From: Thereva unica
Lineage: Eukaryota; Arthropoda; Insecta; Diptera; Therevidae
Reading direction: 5' to 3'
DNA length: 64,000 bases
NCBI GenBank assembly: GCA_949987705.1
Contig: OX465282.1
Span: 79,658,070-79,722,069 of the forward strand
Of the stretch, positions 10,474 to 22,171 are shown in pieces. The position numbers and the translations under genes are program-made. The notes under the pieces were generated by a model. That model was not told the DNA's origin, made no database searches, and saw only the letters and a program-made list of their open reading frames with translations. Every line of letters begins with the position of its first letter. The stretch's first letter is position 1.

Positions 10474-11481
10474 ATGTCAGACTTTGAATATACCGAGGAG
10501 GATCTAGCTGCCGCCGAGAACTATTGGCTTTATGGAGCAACCGGTTCTCGAGAAAGCCCGGTCCTGGACCTCGAACTCGACTTTGAAGCAGAACTGGCAG
10601 AGTTATCGGCACTCGTTGATGGTCCTGCGTCAACTCAGAAATTTCAAACGCCAAGGCATCCCCAGTCGCCCAAGATCAAAAAGACTACAGGAACTCCAAA
10701 ACGTCCCATCACTAAGCGGTCAAAGGAAGTCTCGCCGCGCGGACCAGAGTTCCGAATCCGCACTCAACCCAGGCGAATCCCGACTACGAAAACCAGGGCA
10801 TCACCAGACAGTAAGCCGAGTCAAGAAGATCCATCAAGGCCAAACATACCGCGCCTGGAAATGGATCTAGGAAACCCAATTACTCGGCCAAGAACAGCCC
10901 ATCAGAAGACCGCAGGCATGATGCAAGAAACTGCAACGGGGACGAACTCCATTACCACTAAACGGCAAATTGTGATTGATCTCACGGTACCTGACATACC
11001 AGATCCAATGGCTAAGGTATCGACGGAGCAACGTCTGGCCGGACCAGCACAAACGAAGGATCTATCACATAAGCAATATTATTGTATTGAAAAGGATTGC
11101 AGCACCCACATCATGCTTAAGGAACCTACGACAATCAATAAGCGTCAACTCTATAATTTACGCCTATTGAAACCCACTACAACATTGAAGGACCTCAAGG
11201 AACGAGAGCAAAACGGTTGCCAACGTTTCATCACCAGGGAGGGTGAGGACCTATACCTCCCAAAACACATCATAAATAGAATCAAGTTTGAACAAGTCCG
11301 GTCAACGAGGAAAAAAGAACAAACCATCAGCCTACCCAACCGGTACCAGGTGAGGCTTCAGGTAAAAGCAGACGGACGAATAGTCCTCCACCACCACCAC
11401 AAACGAGGCCTCAGCAAACTCCAAACGCGGTTGAACAAGGTTGTTCAACAGGGGGGAGAATGTTCAGCCCCAAATAAATAA
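10474..11481 (+). CDS. BEL1 second ORF, unknown function
   Basis: The open frame begins at 10417, but the ATG at 10474 is the likelier start. It gives 335 residues and lies just after a pyrimidine-rich TTGTTACAG that looks like a splice acceptor, so a spliced subgenomic RNA is possible. There is no signal peptide, transmembrane segment or envelope motif. The N-terminal 40 residues are acidic, the middle is basic, Pro/Thr-rich and probably disordered, and the C-terminal ~120 residues are more ordered and basic. The stretch IVIDLT (about residues 167-172) resembles a SUMO-interacting motif. The frame stops 21 bp inside the 3' LTR, as expected of a genuine element ORF. A shorter related-looking C-terminus occurs in BEL2 (36619-36934). 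Confidence 0.75.
   Translation: MSDFEYTEEDLAAAENYWLYGATGSRESPVLDLELDFEAELAELSALVDGPASTQKFQTPRHPQSPKIKKTTGTPKRPITKRSKEVSPRGPEFRIRTQPRRIPTTKTRASPDSKPSQEDPSRPNIPRLEMDLGNPITRPRTAHQKTAGMMQETATGTNSITTKRQIVIDLTVPDIPDPMAKVSTEQRLAGPAQTKDLSHKQYYCIEKDCSTHIMLKEPTTINKRQLYNLRLLKPTTTLKDLKEREQNGCQRFITREGEDLYLPKHIINRIKFEQVRSTRKKEQTISLPNRYQVRLQVKADGRIVLHHHHKRGLSKLQTRLNKVVQQGGECSAPNK
11451..11460 (+). promoter_or_regulatory. BEL1 polypurine tract
   Basis: GGGGGGAGAA lies directly before TGTTCAGCCCC, the first bases of the 3' LTR. This placement is standard for plus-strand priming and fixes the LTR start at 11461. Confidence 0.85.
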
Positions 11482-13375
11482 ATATAGAAAAATAATAAAA
11501 AAAAAACTCACCGCATATTCATAACAACAATCACATACTGGTGTTTTGCTTATTGTTTTCCTCCTCAACCCTTTGTTTTGTTTTTGTTTTTTTTTTTTTT
11601 TGTGTTTGCTTTATTTTCCTAGTAGCATACCTAAAAGGCAACAATATGGTGGATTAATATTAATGAGTCTAAAATTAATGTAAAAATCCCCAGCTAAAGG
11701 AGAAAGAAAAAAGGCACGTCAAAAATACAAACAATATACTGAGTATAAAAAACTAAACTCATAAGAGACTTACCTAATTAAGGTGTCAAATCCTGTGCAA
11801 TAGGACTAATTGCTGCAATATAACTAAAAATAAAAAAAAAAACCCAAAATATAATAATTAAAATAAATCAAAAACATTTTAAATCTATTCAATAAAAATA
11901 TAAAAATTTGAGAAGAGAAAAAGACTTTTGACATGCAAAAAAAACAACAACAAATACATTACATGAAAACCAAACACAATCATCACAAATAACATACAGC
12001 AGTGACACAACACATTATAAGGTAATGTAGCACCTGATTTATGACAGTTTACCTATGTAAAATAGTTAAAATAACTATAAAACACAGGTAAAATGATAAA
12101 AAGGGGGTGTCTTTTATACATAACCCAACTTCACGACAAATAGTAATTGTTGACCAACAATTACTCACAGTAACACCTAAATGTAGCACAAACACCGCAT
12201 AATCGCCAACCACTACCACCATCACCTATACTTACCTGTAAAACACTAAAAACACACATTTGTCGCGAAAATTACCGCGCGCGTTCGCGAAAAGTTGACG
12301 TTAGACAGAAACGTCAAACTTTATGATGTAGCAACATATGATACATGAAATCGAGGTGAAATTTCACGCAGAATCCAGCGGTGATGCCAGAAAAACGAAA
12401 TATTTTATGTACAAAAAGATATTTCAATAAACATAAAAATTACATAAAGATAATAAGCGAAAAAGAGAAAATATATGGAAAAAGGATGAATATACAAAGT
12501 AATATAATTATGGTATTGCAGTAGAAAATAAGGAAAATGGTCGAAAAGGATATTTTTAGTACACAGGAAAACTCAAGAAAAAATAAGAAAATTATAATAA
12601 AATTAATGGAAAATTGATAAAATTAAAAGGAGAAAAATAATTACACTTGAATAAATTAAGGGTAATACTTTAAAGGTATATTTTATTTAATAATAAAGGA
12701 TAACTACCCCCACCTAAAAAGGGCAGTGCAGTTCAAGCTAGGACCGTTGGTTTTGCTGTATAAAAAGGCGATACCAGAAGCAATCAGCCTCTCTTGTCTT
12801 TTTACAGTCAAAGAAAGTGGTCACAGCGATAATTTCCAAGTACTTAATTCAAGTGTTTGTTTCCAGTATTCAGTGAGGAAAATCATAGTAATTCAAGGTA
12901 TTTTTTTCATCAAACATTTAATTTCTATAGGCCAAATTGGTGGTTCTGGGAAATGATATATGTTTGATTTACTAACCAATTTTGTTATTTTCAGAAAAGT
13001 ATAACGATATACTCAGTGCAATTTTGTATACTAACTTGTTAGTATTAAATTGCTGTCTGGCTATATCCTCATTTAGTTAACTTAGAATATATTCAGTGCA
13101 ATTCTACATACTAACTTTATGTTAGCTATTGAGTTGCTGTCTGGATATATCTAAATTTCATATATTTCAATTATATATTAATAAACCACCTAACCGAAAC
13201 ATTATCTGTTACTGGTTAGGAATACAAGTTTAAGTTAAAGGTTAAGGATTACCTGTTCGAATATAAGTAGACATTTTGAAATAAAAAACAATTTTGAATT
13301 CTAACTGACACGTGTGTTTTCCTATAAATTTCCTTTTTTATCTTTAGTGCAGATTGATTCAATCTGCACTAAACA
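11461..13375 (+). repeat. BEL1 3' LTR (1915 bp)
   Basis: It starts TGTTCAGCCCC after the polypurine tract and ends ACTAAACA, giving TG...CA termini. Its last ~1.1 kb duplicates the 5' LTR. The first ~820 bp are unique here; they include a T16-like run near 11587-11600 and several A-runs. A CG-alternating run at 12278-12291 marks where Gypsy-A hit the sister LTR. The promoter TATAAAA is at 12759-12765. Confidence 0.9.
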
Positions 13376-13889
13376 CTAGTGGCTACACCTAATGATCCTT
13401 CTGGAGCCCCTCCTATGAAATGATCCTTAAAGTGTACACGAGGGAAGACAAATAATGGTGGTATTGTATTCCCATTTGCTGATATGATACAGCCAAATGT
13501 AACTAACTCTCCTCTCTCTGCGGATACTATTTGACCAACCTGTTTTTGCCTTTTGTCAGCTAAAACTTTGGGTGCGTTGGGAACAGTTGAGATGCCAGAT
13601 TCATCAAAATTAAATATGCGGTCTGGAGTAAAATTGTGTTTGTATAAACAGTTTCAAGATTCTGACTGACAGCCGTTTTATTAAAACCAAATGATCTGGC
13701 AGCACTTGTATTTTCAGGTTTCCGCAAGGTTAAATTACGTTTGCGGAAAGTTGCTAGCCAGTCTACTCCTGCCATTTTATTTCCGAAAAGAGAGTTTGTG
13801 TTCCAAAACATCAGATATAGCTGACGACATTGCCTCTTCATGAACCTCCCCACTTCTCGTCCCCTTCTTCTTATAATTTCTAACCATGA
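13376..13889 (-). pseudogene. pogo/Tigger-like DDE transposase remnant cut by BEL1
   Basis: The minus-strand ATG at 13889 opens with MVRNYKKK, the typical start of pogo-family transposases (Psq-type DNA-binding domain), followed by an HTH-like stretch. The frame then breaks and resumes near 13740 with LRKPENTSAARSFGFNKTAV, a conserved pre-DDE segment. It shifts again into the catalytic region with NFDESG (about 13600-13620) and VFPRVHFKDHF (about 13420-13450). The DNA-binding domain is shortened. The sequence stops at the BEL1 boundary in the middle of the DDE domain, so BEL1 inserted into it; the remainder would lie left of the window. It is too damaged to be functional. Confidence 0.72.
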
Positions 13890-14350
13890 TCGTTCTGTGT
13901 AACAAAAAATTATAGGTATCATTAAATCGCGAAAAAACACAAGTGGAAGGGGCACATTCACGCAGTATGAATGCGCCCCTTCCAATTGTGTATGAATCTA
14001 CCCCATTACCTGTTAATTGATAAAAAAAATATGCAAAAAAACTGTCTTCATGTAGGATCATTTTCAAACCAAATCATAAACTCTATGATATTATGATTAA
14101 TATTAAATAGCAGTGATTAATCTAAACAGCAGTAACTAGTCACAAAATACGTCCAAAGTAAGGTTATGAAATTACTTACGCGAAGCAAACCACGTTCCGT
14201 GTTGCACACAAGAGCCGCTGCGACTGATTTCAAACTTCACTAGTCAGTATATACACATAACAGCTAAGCCCTCACACTAACTTCATTCTTTTACTCTGTG
14301 CCTAACTTCAGATATACTCAGTGTATGTAGGTGTCCCTTGTATGAAGCCG
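13890..14350. other. no gene seen; probable 5' region of the pogo-like remnant
   Basis: AT-rich sequence upstream of the transposase start. Overlapping minus-strand frames here (up to 14067) have no recognisable content. I see no clear terminal repeat for the pogo element. Confidence 0.4.
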
Positions 14351-14358
14351 CCCCACTC

Positions 14359-14757
14359 AAAATCTAGAAATTAACAAGTCTTTCATCTTCATATAGTTAA
14401 TGAGTGGAAGGCGAACAGCTATATGGAAAAGTACTTCAAATGACGATGTCTGGCTATCAGAGAGAGAATGCAACATTTTTATACGCGTTTGCATACAACT
14501 AAACAGCTAAACTTTTATGAGTTTATATGGGAATAAACTTAATGTATTGGTGCATTTTTGCTCGTTTGTTTTGATTTATGAAAGAAAACAGCTGATTCAA
14601 TTTTCTTTCCTTTTCTGAGAGAATCTGGCTTTGTCTCGCTGAATTCACGAAGTATGCGTTGAGTTTTGCTCAGCAGTGCTGTTCATATATGCACGCACAC
14701 AACTAACGGGGGGAAATTTTGTATGAAGATGAAAGACTTGTTATTACTAGACTTTGG
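14359..14757. mobile_element. MITE with 8-bp target duplication
   Basis: Imperfect inverted repeats of about 35 bp (the core ACAAGTCTTTCATCTTCAT occurs on both sides, inverted) bound a 399-bp element without a coding frame. The flanks are CCCCACTC at 14351-14358 and 14758-14765, an exact 8-bp direct repeat. That length fits the hAT superfamily. Confidence 0.75.
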
Positions 14758-14800
14758 CCCCACTCTCCCCTAATTTCTAAAAATAGCTTGGTATGCGCGA

Positions 14801-15187
14801 GTTAAGTCTCCATTAACTTGGAAACATAAAAAAAATACATATATGTATAAATGAAAACACTTTACTTCTTTATTGGAAATTATTAATTAATATTTATTTA
14901 AAACATTCAAAACTTCGAATACAACCGGCTCGTTTTAAAGACGAAACTAGAGTGACTTCTATAAAATATCAAAACGATCATAAAGGTGAAAAATGTAAAG
15001 GTAAAAATGCTTACTTATGTCTATGGCTGTTATGTGAGATTAATATTAGGTTACTTTACTTTATTTCGTAAAATTCTAAAGAAAATTGTCTGGACATATT
15101 TCATATGCTGGAAAATGGTAATTCAGCGTAATATTTGGCGGCATGTGTATTTTATACGTGGGAAACGTTCATAGCGGATATGTAACT
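14801..15187 (-). repeat. solo LTR of the Gypsy-D family
   Basis: It is closely similar along its whole length to the Gypsy-D 5' LTR (55990-56364), in the same orientation, and nothing retroviral follows. It was therefore left by LTR-LTR recombination, or one flank is rearranged. The left flank is GCGCG, matching the CG-rich target seen at the other Gypsy ends. The right flank (CCTCC) does not repeat it, so no intact target duplication remains. Confidence 0.82.
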
Positions 15188-16982
15188 CCTCCACCCTAAG
15201 AATGAAGCGAGGGCCACAGGAACTGAGGGCTGAAGCTTGAGGTTGATGACGCTGGAATCGCTTGTTGAGGGGATGATTCGTTGATGGTCCATCTGATGCC
15301 GGATCGATGTCTCCACACTAGATAATTTATTATTATTAGGATTATTACTGCTACGTGTTGCGTCTTCTTATGCCTACTTCCAGGATATCCAAAGCTTCCT
15401 TGGTTTTGAACTGATATGTCTGCAGCTTTTGCAGACTTATTTTTTCGATCGTGGTTTTGGGATTGATTTTATTGAAGATAACATATAAACGTTTCTTCAT
15501 AGTAGATGTTCGGCTTAGCTCTGTATATTATTTTATTGATGGTGACTTCGCAATCTCGGAAATGAATTAGGACGGTTGTAACTGTCTGTCATTAGATCAT
15601 TTGGTTGTGCCGAAGGCACGAAGGAAAGGGGAGATTGTTGCCTAAATGGAAAAGGGACCAAGATTACAAAAAAGAGAATCGGGAATTGGGAAACAGAAGA
15701 AGACGTGGCTGGGTCTATGAGGGGAATACCACCTTGGGCTAACGCGATTAGGTTGATCTCTGCACCGGCACTCGCACTCCTTGCTCTGCTCATGCTAGCT
15801 CGCCGTTGGGGGGTTCGTGGTACAGGGATCAGTCAGACTATGACAGTTATTGATTCGACGAAAGGAATTCTCGCGTGCTAGGGTGTACGTTAGCGGTGGT
15901 CCAGTTTATTTCCAGGGCCGAACGAGAGGGTGGGTGGTGTTGGTCATGGTCATTTGTCGTCAAATCACGAGGGGACACAGGGGGTCGAGGATGGTTTAAA
16001 GGGTACTTACCTCTGGCGGGGACATCTTCCTACACGGGTAACGGGTAACCATGTTTACATGGAGCTTACGCGCACACCATCATCTACCTAATCCAATAGG
16101 AAACCCAGATTAACATTACGAAATCAAAGAGGACGAGCTTCGATACAATTCAAATATTTTTATTATCAATAAACAATTCAGTTACTACTTTTAATACGAA
16201 CATCACTTCAATAGACATTCTAAAGGCATTATTTTAATTTAGAGGAATGCAAGCTCCTTGTGAACTAATATAAATCAAGCAATTAATCGAGACGAAATCA
16301 AAATATAAATTTACCCTTCAAAAGTTACAACCACCAAAAAAATCATCCATATGTCAATAATCTAATTCTTAACAAGAATTCAAATTGAACTTACACCTCC
16401 ATACTACAATCAAAAGATATAGTCGCTAATTCATAATCGACTTCTTATAGCTAAACGAAAGGAAAACTCCTTCGTTCTAAATACTAATTCTTGCGCCTAC
16501 TTGGCGTCACAGACATTTTCTTCTCTGTGTATAAATATTTTTGGGAATGGTTGAGAATAATAAAAAAGTAGATATTACTAAAACTCTCTAGGTTTATCAG
16601 GTTATTTAATGGTTTCGATATATTAAATTAAAACTGAAGGATATTTAGTCAGATATTCATAGCTCGTTTCGTGCTAAACTTTCAGAAACTTAACTCGTAT
16701 TAAATGTAATGACATTCGTCAGACATTCCCATTACAATTTAATCGCTTATTGGTATTCCATTTTCCTAATTAATGACATTCTCTAGCAAGTACGCTCTAT
16801 TTCAAATAGTATCCTATTCTAGCTCTATTCCCGCTACCCTGATACCTAAGTACACGCAAATGCACTACGGAATTAAATAAAATTTACTAGTCATTATACT
16901 AGATATTGTTGGAGACCTACTGACTATTAGGTCCGAAGCCCAATAAACTCCCTGGGTTACTAAATTCGCTTTAATTCTAACC
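15188..16982 (-). other. unassigned region with a possible gag-like minus-strand relic
   Basis: A minus-strand ATG at 15793 in a good context starts an 86-codon frame (MSRARSASAGAE...), and fragments in neighbouring frames continue to about 15200. The block 15700-16080 is GC-richer than its surroundings and includes a GAGGTAAGT donor-like site on the minus strand near 16010. It could be the leader and first ORF of a decayed LTR element, but I recognise no domain. From 16100 on I see only AT-rich DNA. Confidence 0.3.
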
Positions 16983-17405
16983 AAATATGCCAACTCGGCA
17001 GCTTATGTATATAATTATTTTATAGGATGTAGGTAATTTCAAAATATAATTCGTATTAAAATATGTTTATATAACTTCATTCCTATCCATGTAAATGTTT
17101 AAAATTTAAGGACGTAATTTTAGATCAATATGCCAACTCGGCAGCTTATATATATAACTATTTTATATAATGTAGGTGATTTTAAAATATAATTCGTATT
17201 AAAATATGTTTATATAAATTCATACCGCTTGATGTAACTATTTAACATTTAAGGACGTAATTTTCTTAGCTCAATATGCCAATTCGGCAGCTTATATATA
17301 ATTATTTTATATGATGTAGATGATTTCAAAATATATTTCGCATTAAAATGTTTACGGAAATTCATGCATATCCATGTAAATAATTTTAAAAAAAATTTAA
17401 AGATG
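16983..17405. repeat. three-copy tandem repeat, period about 143 bp
   Basis: Copies start near 16985, 17128 and 17271. Each begins with ATATGCCAAYTCGGCAGCTTAT and continues with an AT-rich tail. The third copy diverges at its end. No coding sense. The GCCAACTCGGC segment is a short imperfect palindrome repeated in every unit. Confidence 0.85.
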
Positions 17406-17892
17406 AGAAAAAAAGAATTAGCGTTAAATATATTTACTCCGCTGCCAATTTCCAAGAATTTTATTGGCGTCACTCCTTAACCATAATGCACCATCACTGC
17501 CGCCATTTTCCTGTCGCACATCGCCACTAATCCAGAACAAAATGGAGGCCTTTTCCCATCATCCTGATCTTCACAGAGATACACGATTTTCGGCCTTCTC
17601 ACAGCACACATGTCGTCAAATTTAGCGGTTCTCCGTCTTAAATTTATTCCGCAACACCAATCATCAGGTAAACTCCAAAGGTAATCTCCAAAGAAAGTAC
17701 AGGTCACTCACAAAAAGAATCTCCAGCCCGGCTTTAGAACTGCTCCACAAACAAAATCATTGCCAAAAGAAAACTTGATGACTCAACACCGCTACACAAT
17801 TCTAGTTAGCGTTTTAAAATTTACGTCCGCACTGCTCGCCAGTCACTTAAGCAATCTCTCGTTTTTCCAAAACCAAAAATGTACATTTCTTA
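17406..17892. other. no gene identified
   Basis: A 76-codon minus-strand frame (17477-17707) covers a locally GC-richer stretch. It has several Cys residues but no recognisable motif, and I cannot support it as a gene. The segment ends with TTA, the target duplicated by the Harbinger element. Confidence 0.3.
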
Positions 17893-18047
17893 AGGCCCAA
17901 TTACAATGACCGGATCTAAGCGGATTGAAATGTCAAACGAACGCATCAGAACGGATAGAAAACTGAACTGATTACAATGAACGGATCAGTTCGCATTTGA
18001 ACGTCAAAGTGTTTTGTGTACAAACAGTGAGTGCTAGTGAAATAAAT

Positions 18048-19243
18048 ATGGATATTAATAAAAAAAATCAAGTTGTTGCAATGTTTTCTGTAATTTGCAA
18101 CATGTATAAAGCAATTATAGAATTAAAAAAATTAAAGGACAGAAAAAAAAGACGATGGTGGGTTCGGCCAATAAATAGAACCAGAAATGTAAAAGGGTAT
18201 TTTAGGGCTACCTTTTTAGAGATGAAGAGGAAAGACAACGAGCAGTTCTTTCTACAGACCAGGATGAAGCGGCATATTTATGAGCTACTTCTTACGTTAG
18301 TGAAGAATTCACTAAAAAAAAAAATCTTTAAGGAAGCCGATAGATCCAGAAGTTAGACTTGCTGTAACATTAAGGTAAACGTTTTTATTCTTAGGTTGTG
18401 TATACAAATCATTGTTTTTTTATATTAATTGCAGTTATTTATCGCAAGGAACATCCCATCAATTTTTAGCATGGAGCTATAAATTGGGAAAAACAACTGT
18501 CCGGAACATTATTTTGGATACCTGTAAGGTGCTCTGGGACGTATTGTCTCCCATTTATGTGACCGAGCCAACAGAGGAAAATTACAGGCAAATTGCTCAA
18601 GATTTTGCTGAAATGTGGGATATGCCAAATTGCGTAGGCGCTTTGGATGGCAAGCACGTCAATGTAACCTGCCCACCGAATTCTGGATCCCAATTTTACA
18701 ACTATAAACACGACTACAGCATTGTGTTGATGGCAATATGTGATGCCAAATACACTTTTACTGCTGTAGATGTTGGAGCATACGGTAGTCAAAGCGATGG
18801 AGGTAGTTTTCAGAATATAAATACATAAATATATTACTATAATTATTAATGTTTTAGGAGTATTGCGCGAGTCAATTTTCGGGAAAAGATTGCTATCTGG
18901 ACATTTACCATTACCATCAAACCGCAACTTACCAAATACCGAGGTGCTATTTCCGCATTACTTCGTTGGAGATGGGGCATTTCCATTGAAAAGTAATTTG
19001 TTGCGGCCATACCCAGGGAATCTGCTGTCCAAAAAGAAGAAAGTCTTCAATTACAGGCTTTCGAGAGCACGGAGAGTAATTGAAAACACGTTTGGCATTC
19101 TTGTGTCCCGATGAAGAGTTCTCCGAAACCGCTTGGAGTGTTTTCCTGAAAATGCGGAGAAAATTGTGCTCGCCACAATAGCTTTGCATAATTTTATAAT
19201 GCTTAATGACGAAGCTAGCTATTGTCCTCCAATGTTTGTGGAT
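18048..19243 (+). pseudogene. Harbinger DDE nuclease (DDE_4 type), three exons, damaged
   Basis: Exons are about 18048-18374, 18435-18802 and 18858-19243. The introns (60 and 55 bp) have GT...AG ends and restore the frame. The ATG at 18048 starts a typical N-terminus. Catalytic residues are visible: D in ALDGKHV (exon 2), D in VGDGAFPLK and E in RRVIENTFGI (exon 3). Lesions: an A-run near 18311-18321 shifts the frame before the first intron; a TGA at 19112-19114 replaces the Trp expected after ILVSR; a TAG follows MFVD near 19243. An AATAAA-like polyadenylation signal lies at 19503. The protein would cut and join transposon ends in the nucleus together with the second protein. Confidence 0.85.
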
Positions 19244-19503
19244 TAGGAGGATGCTAATAGGCATTACCACGAAGGAGAATGGAGGAACCAAATTAGGAAT
19301 GAAAACAATTGTCTCTCCGTTCTCATAGCCGCAACGCTCCGGTAAGCGCTTTTAATTTAAGGGAGGACTTAGCAACTTATTTTTTAAACGTTGGTGCAAT
19401 TCCTTCCCAAGAACGTGTATAAATAATTAACTTTTTATACTAAGTATACTATAGTTACGAAATGTTAATAGTTTAAGAATAAACGAAATGTTTTTTCCCA
19501 TTA

Positions 19504-21232
19504 ATAAAGTTTATAGTGTATATTATGTAATTTCTTTTTAATTTTTTATATAAATCCTCATAGTTACCTGCACATTTTTTCAGAGATGTAGCTTAGCTGT
19601 ATATTTCATAGAGTAACCCTTCTAACACAGAACGAGCATTTCTTAGCTTGGCTGGGAAACATTTCTCACTGCTTTGTGGCTCGGCTGGAGCATGCAAACC
19701 CAAAAGCATGTACATATACAGAAACAAATAATTAAAAAGCGTGCAAAGGAAAAAAGGAGACACGCCACATCAAAAAGAAATTTCTTAAGAACAACTTTAC
19801 TTGTTGGCATGCCGAAAACACTAACGTTTTTATTGACATTAATTAGCATGCGATTAACAGGTTCGTACTTGCCTTAACTGGTATTACAGAAACTAATGTG
19901 TACCAGAAGTTCATCCCTCAAGTTATAATTATTCGCTCGTTCACCTTACAATTCAGTAGTCGGTGAACGAAAATAACGTCAGCAACATTTCGACGATTAT
20001 GGAGAGAGCTTCAGTTGATTAAAGCCTGCTATCGTTATACGGCAGATTAAAAGGGTTATCGCAAGGAAGGTGGCTTAGTGCAAATCAGACAAACTTCCAG
20101 TAGTGAGGAGACCACACCTGGGAGGCATATTCGAGTAAAGGGCAGACTTAAGATATGTGCAACTGCTTAGTGATGAGGGGATTGTTGAATTCCTTAGAAC
20201 ATTTTTATAAATCCCAGGACAAAACTGCCCTTGGCAGAGATATAATTGATGTGAGTGTAAACATTCATCTTACAATCATGAATACCTTTCGGGATGCCAG
20301 AGGATGCTTCAATGTTTCTGGATTCAACTCCACGAAATTGAACTTCATAGGTTCTGTCGGCTAAGCACTATACGGTGTGGAACGCCCCGCAGTGTCTCTA
20401 GTAGTAGCAATCCCATAATAAATAATATATTAAAGGAGGTTTTGTATACACGATAACTTTGCTATTGGTCGATAATTTGATATCTCTTTCTTGAATCGTT
20501 TTTCATAGTTTTAGGGTAATTATCACTTTAGTATTGAAAGATTTCAGAAATTTTATCGGATCATCATGTTACTGCGGTACTACTTGTAGAGAGCTTCGGA
20601 AAGAGCGTGAAATTGGTCATAGCAATTAATAAATGCACAGAAACTCGCAGTGTCTTTCCTCTTCAAGTAAGTTTTCCAGAGTTTATTATTCTGGTTTTTG
20701 CCACGTCTCAACTCATAGTTGTACCAGGGAGCGGATAATCTGAACAGCTGAAAAGTTTCTTTGTTTTGTATATAACCATAAGCGCGCAGTATTGCTCTTG
20801 CGTTCCTGTGATAATTACGACAAAATATAAAAATACATAATCCATGCGATTTTGCGTGTGTATAAATTGAAAGATTTTGATTAAGTTATATAAAAATTTA
20901 TTGAAAATTCAGTCCATTTATACATTAAAAGTAATAACATAAAATAAAAAATTTCTCATAAAATAAAAACAAAACATAATTCATTAAAAATAAACATCAC
21001 TTCTTTGAGTACTTAACCTAAATAAATAAATATAAATAAAACTGTTCTTTTAAATAAGTAAAATCTCACATAAAATACTTCAACTTCAACAACAAAATAT
21101 AATATTTCATGAAGTAATAAAAATAGAAATTCATTTCGCTTAAAATACATAAAAAATATACATAAAAAGTCCTTTGTATATCAGTCTACTTTTCTCTATA
21201 AAGGCACGACTTTAAAGCACGACATATTAATA
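19504..21232. other. Harbinger interior without a gene
   Basis: The sequence between the two convergent genes is AT-rich and has only short frames on either strand. I see no inserted element with clear ends. Confidence 0.4.
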
Positions 21233-21926
21233 TCACATTTTTATATTTGGCAACGTGTCTACAAGCCCATTAGCGAAATTTTCTAATTTCACTACATACT
21301 CCAAAATTTGGAGCATCGCATTATTCTGCATTTCCGCCGGCAATTTCTCAATTTTTAATGCAATGCCTCCCATCATCACTTGGATGGGTGAACCTGATGG
21401 CTGGTTGCAGAAATTCTGGAAAGTTTCTATCGCTGATTGGAATCCATCTGCCAATTCGTTTAAGGAATCCTGCCTTTTTCTTCTCTTATTTTCAGGCTGA
21501 GGAGTACAAGGAAAAACTTCACCGGTTGAGTCCTCTGGCTCATAGCTGCACGGCTTGGTCCCACTTGTTCTAAAAAAGTAATAAATATAACAAATATTCA
21601 AGATAAAAAGAATTCAAAATTTACTTGCGTGGTTTTACGTGGTCTCTTAAAAAGGTTAAATAAGGGTAGAGTTCCCAAGTTATCTCTACCTCCATTGAGC
21701 TACCTGACGGGGCTTGCAACTTGTTAAATTTTTTTACAAACCGATCTCTTATGTTCCGCCACCTTCACACACATCGCCTGTAAAGTATTCATTAATAAGC
21801 TTATTTATGTATCACCATATTGAATGTTACTTACTTGTACTTTCTAATTTTGAGGCAATTTTCTGCCATATTTCATTTTTAATTTTGGTGTCCACTCTTT
21901 GTGATTAATTGCTCATCAGAAAACAT
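21233..21926 (-). pseudogene. Harbinger second protein (MADF/SANT-like), three exons
   Basis: On the minus strand, exons are 21926-21835, 21777-21625 and 21569-21233, joined by introns of 57 and 55 bp with GT...AG ends. Exon 1 starts MFSDEQ and reaches the NEIWQKIASKLE helix of MADF/Myb-SANT domains only after a small deletion that shifts the frame. Exon 2 is basic. Exon 3 gives an open C-terminus with KRRKRQ, a possible nuclear signal, and a helical region that could mediate dimerisation. In known Harbingers this second protein imports the nuclease into the nucleus and binds transposon ends. The gene converges on the nuclease gene. Confidence 0.7.
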
Positions 21927-22171
21927 TTTTAACAGCATAGAAAACCAAGCCAAATAACACCTTAAACTTTCTCAGCGTTTGTTTACAAAAATTTTGACAG
22001 CTCAATCCGGCGATTTCTAAACAAACTAAAACGAATCCGGCACAGATGCGATCAAATGCGTTTGAATCCGGTCATTGTAATCGGTTAAATGGAAAACGCA
22101 TGCTTGGAAAACCACTTTGACAGTTCAATCCGCTTCTGTTCCGCTCTGATCCGGTCATTGTAATTGGGCCT

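Larger units (their letters stand above)
3926..13375 (+). mobile_element. BEL1: BEL/Pao LTR retrotransposon, nearly complete
   Basis: The visible order is a truncated 5' LTR, primer site, gag-pol (5264-10360), a second ORF, polypurine tract and a full 3' LTR (11461-13375). The visible part of the 5' LTR and the matching part of the 3' LTR differ by only about eight small changes over 1.1 kb by eye, so the insertion is young. The first ~820 bp of the 5' LTR should lie beyond Gypsy-A, outside the window. The right end sits inside a pogo-like transposase remnant. The left target-site duplication cannot be seen. Confidence 0.92.
17893..22171. mobile_element. PIF/Harbinger DNA transposon, both ends intact
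   Basis: Terminal inverted repeats start AGGCCCAATTACAATGACCG on the left and are matched exactly inverted on the right. The element is flanked by TTA (17890-17892 and 22172-22174), the canonical 3-bp Harbinger duplication. Further copies of the CCGGTCATTGTAAT core lie subterminally (near 17967 and 22067). Two convergent genes, a DDE nuclease (+) and a MADF/SANT-like protein (-), match the two-protein layout of autonomous Harbingers. Both genes carry lesions, so the copy is recently dead or nearly so. Confidence 0.95.

Noticed and set aside
13376..14067. Domesticated pogo-like host gene
   Set aside because: The frame is broken several times and the DDE domain is cut by BEL1; nothing suggests selection.
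17477..17707. 76-codon Cys-containing minus-strand ORF as a host gene
   Set aside because: Short, no motif, no intron signals or homologue recognised.
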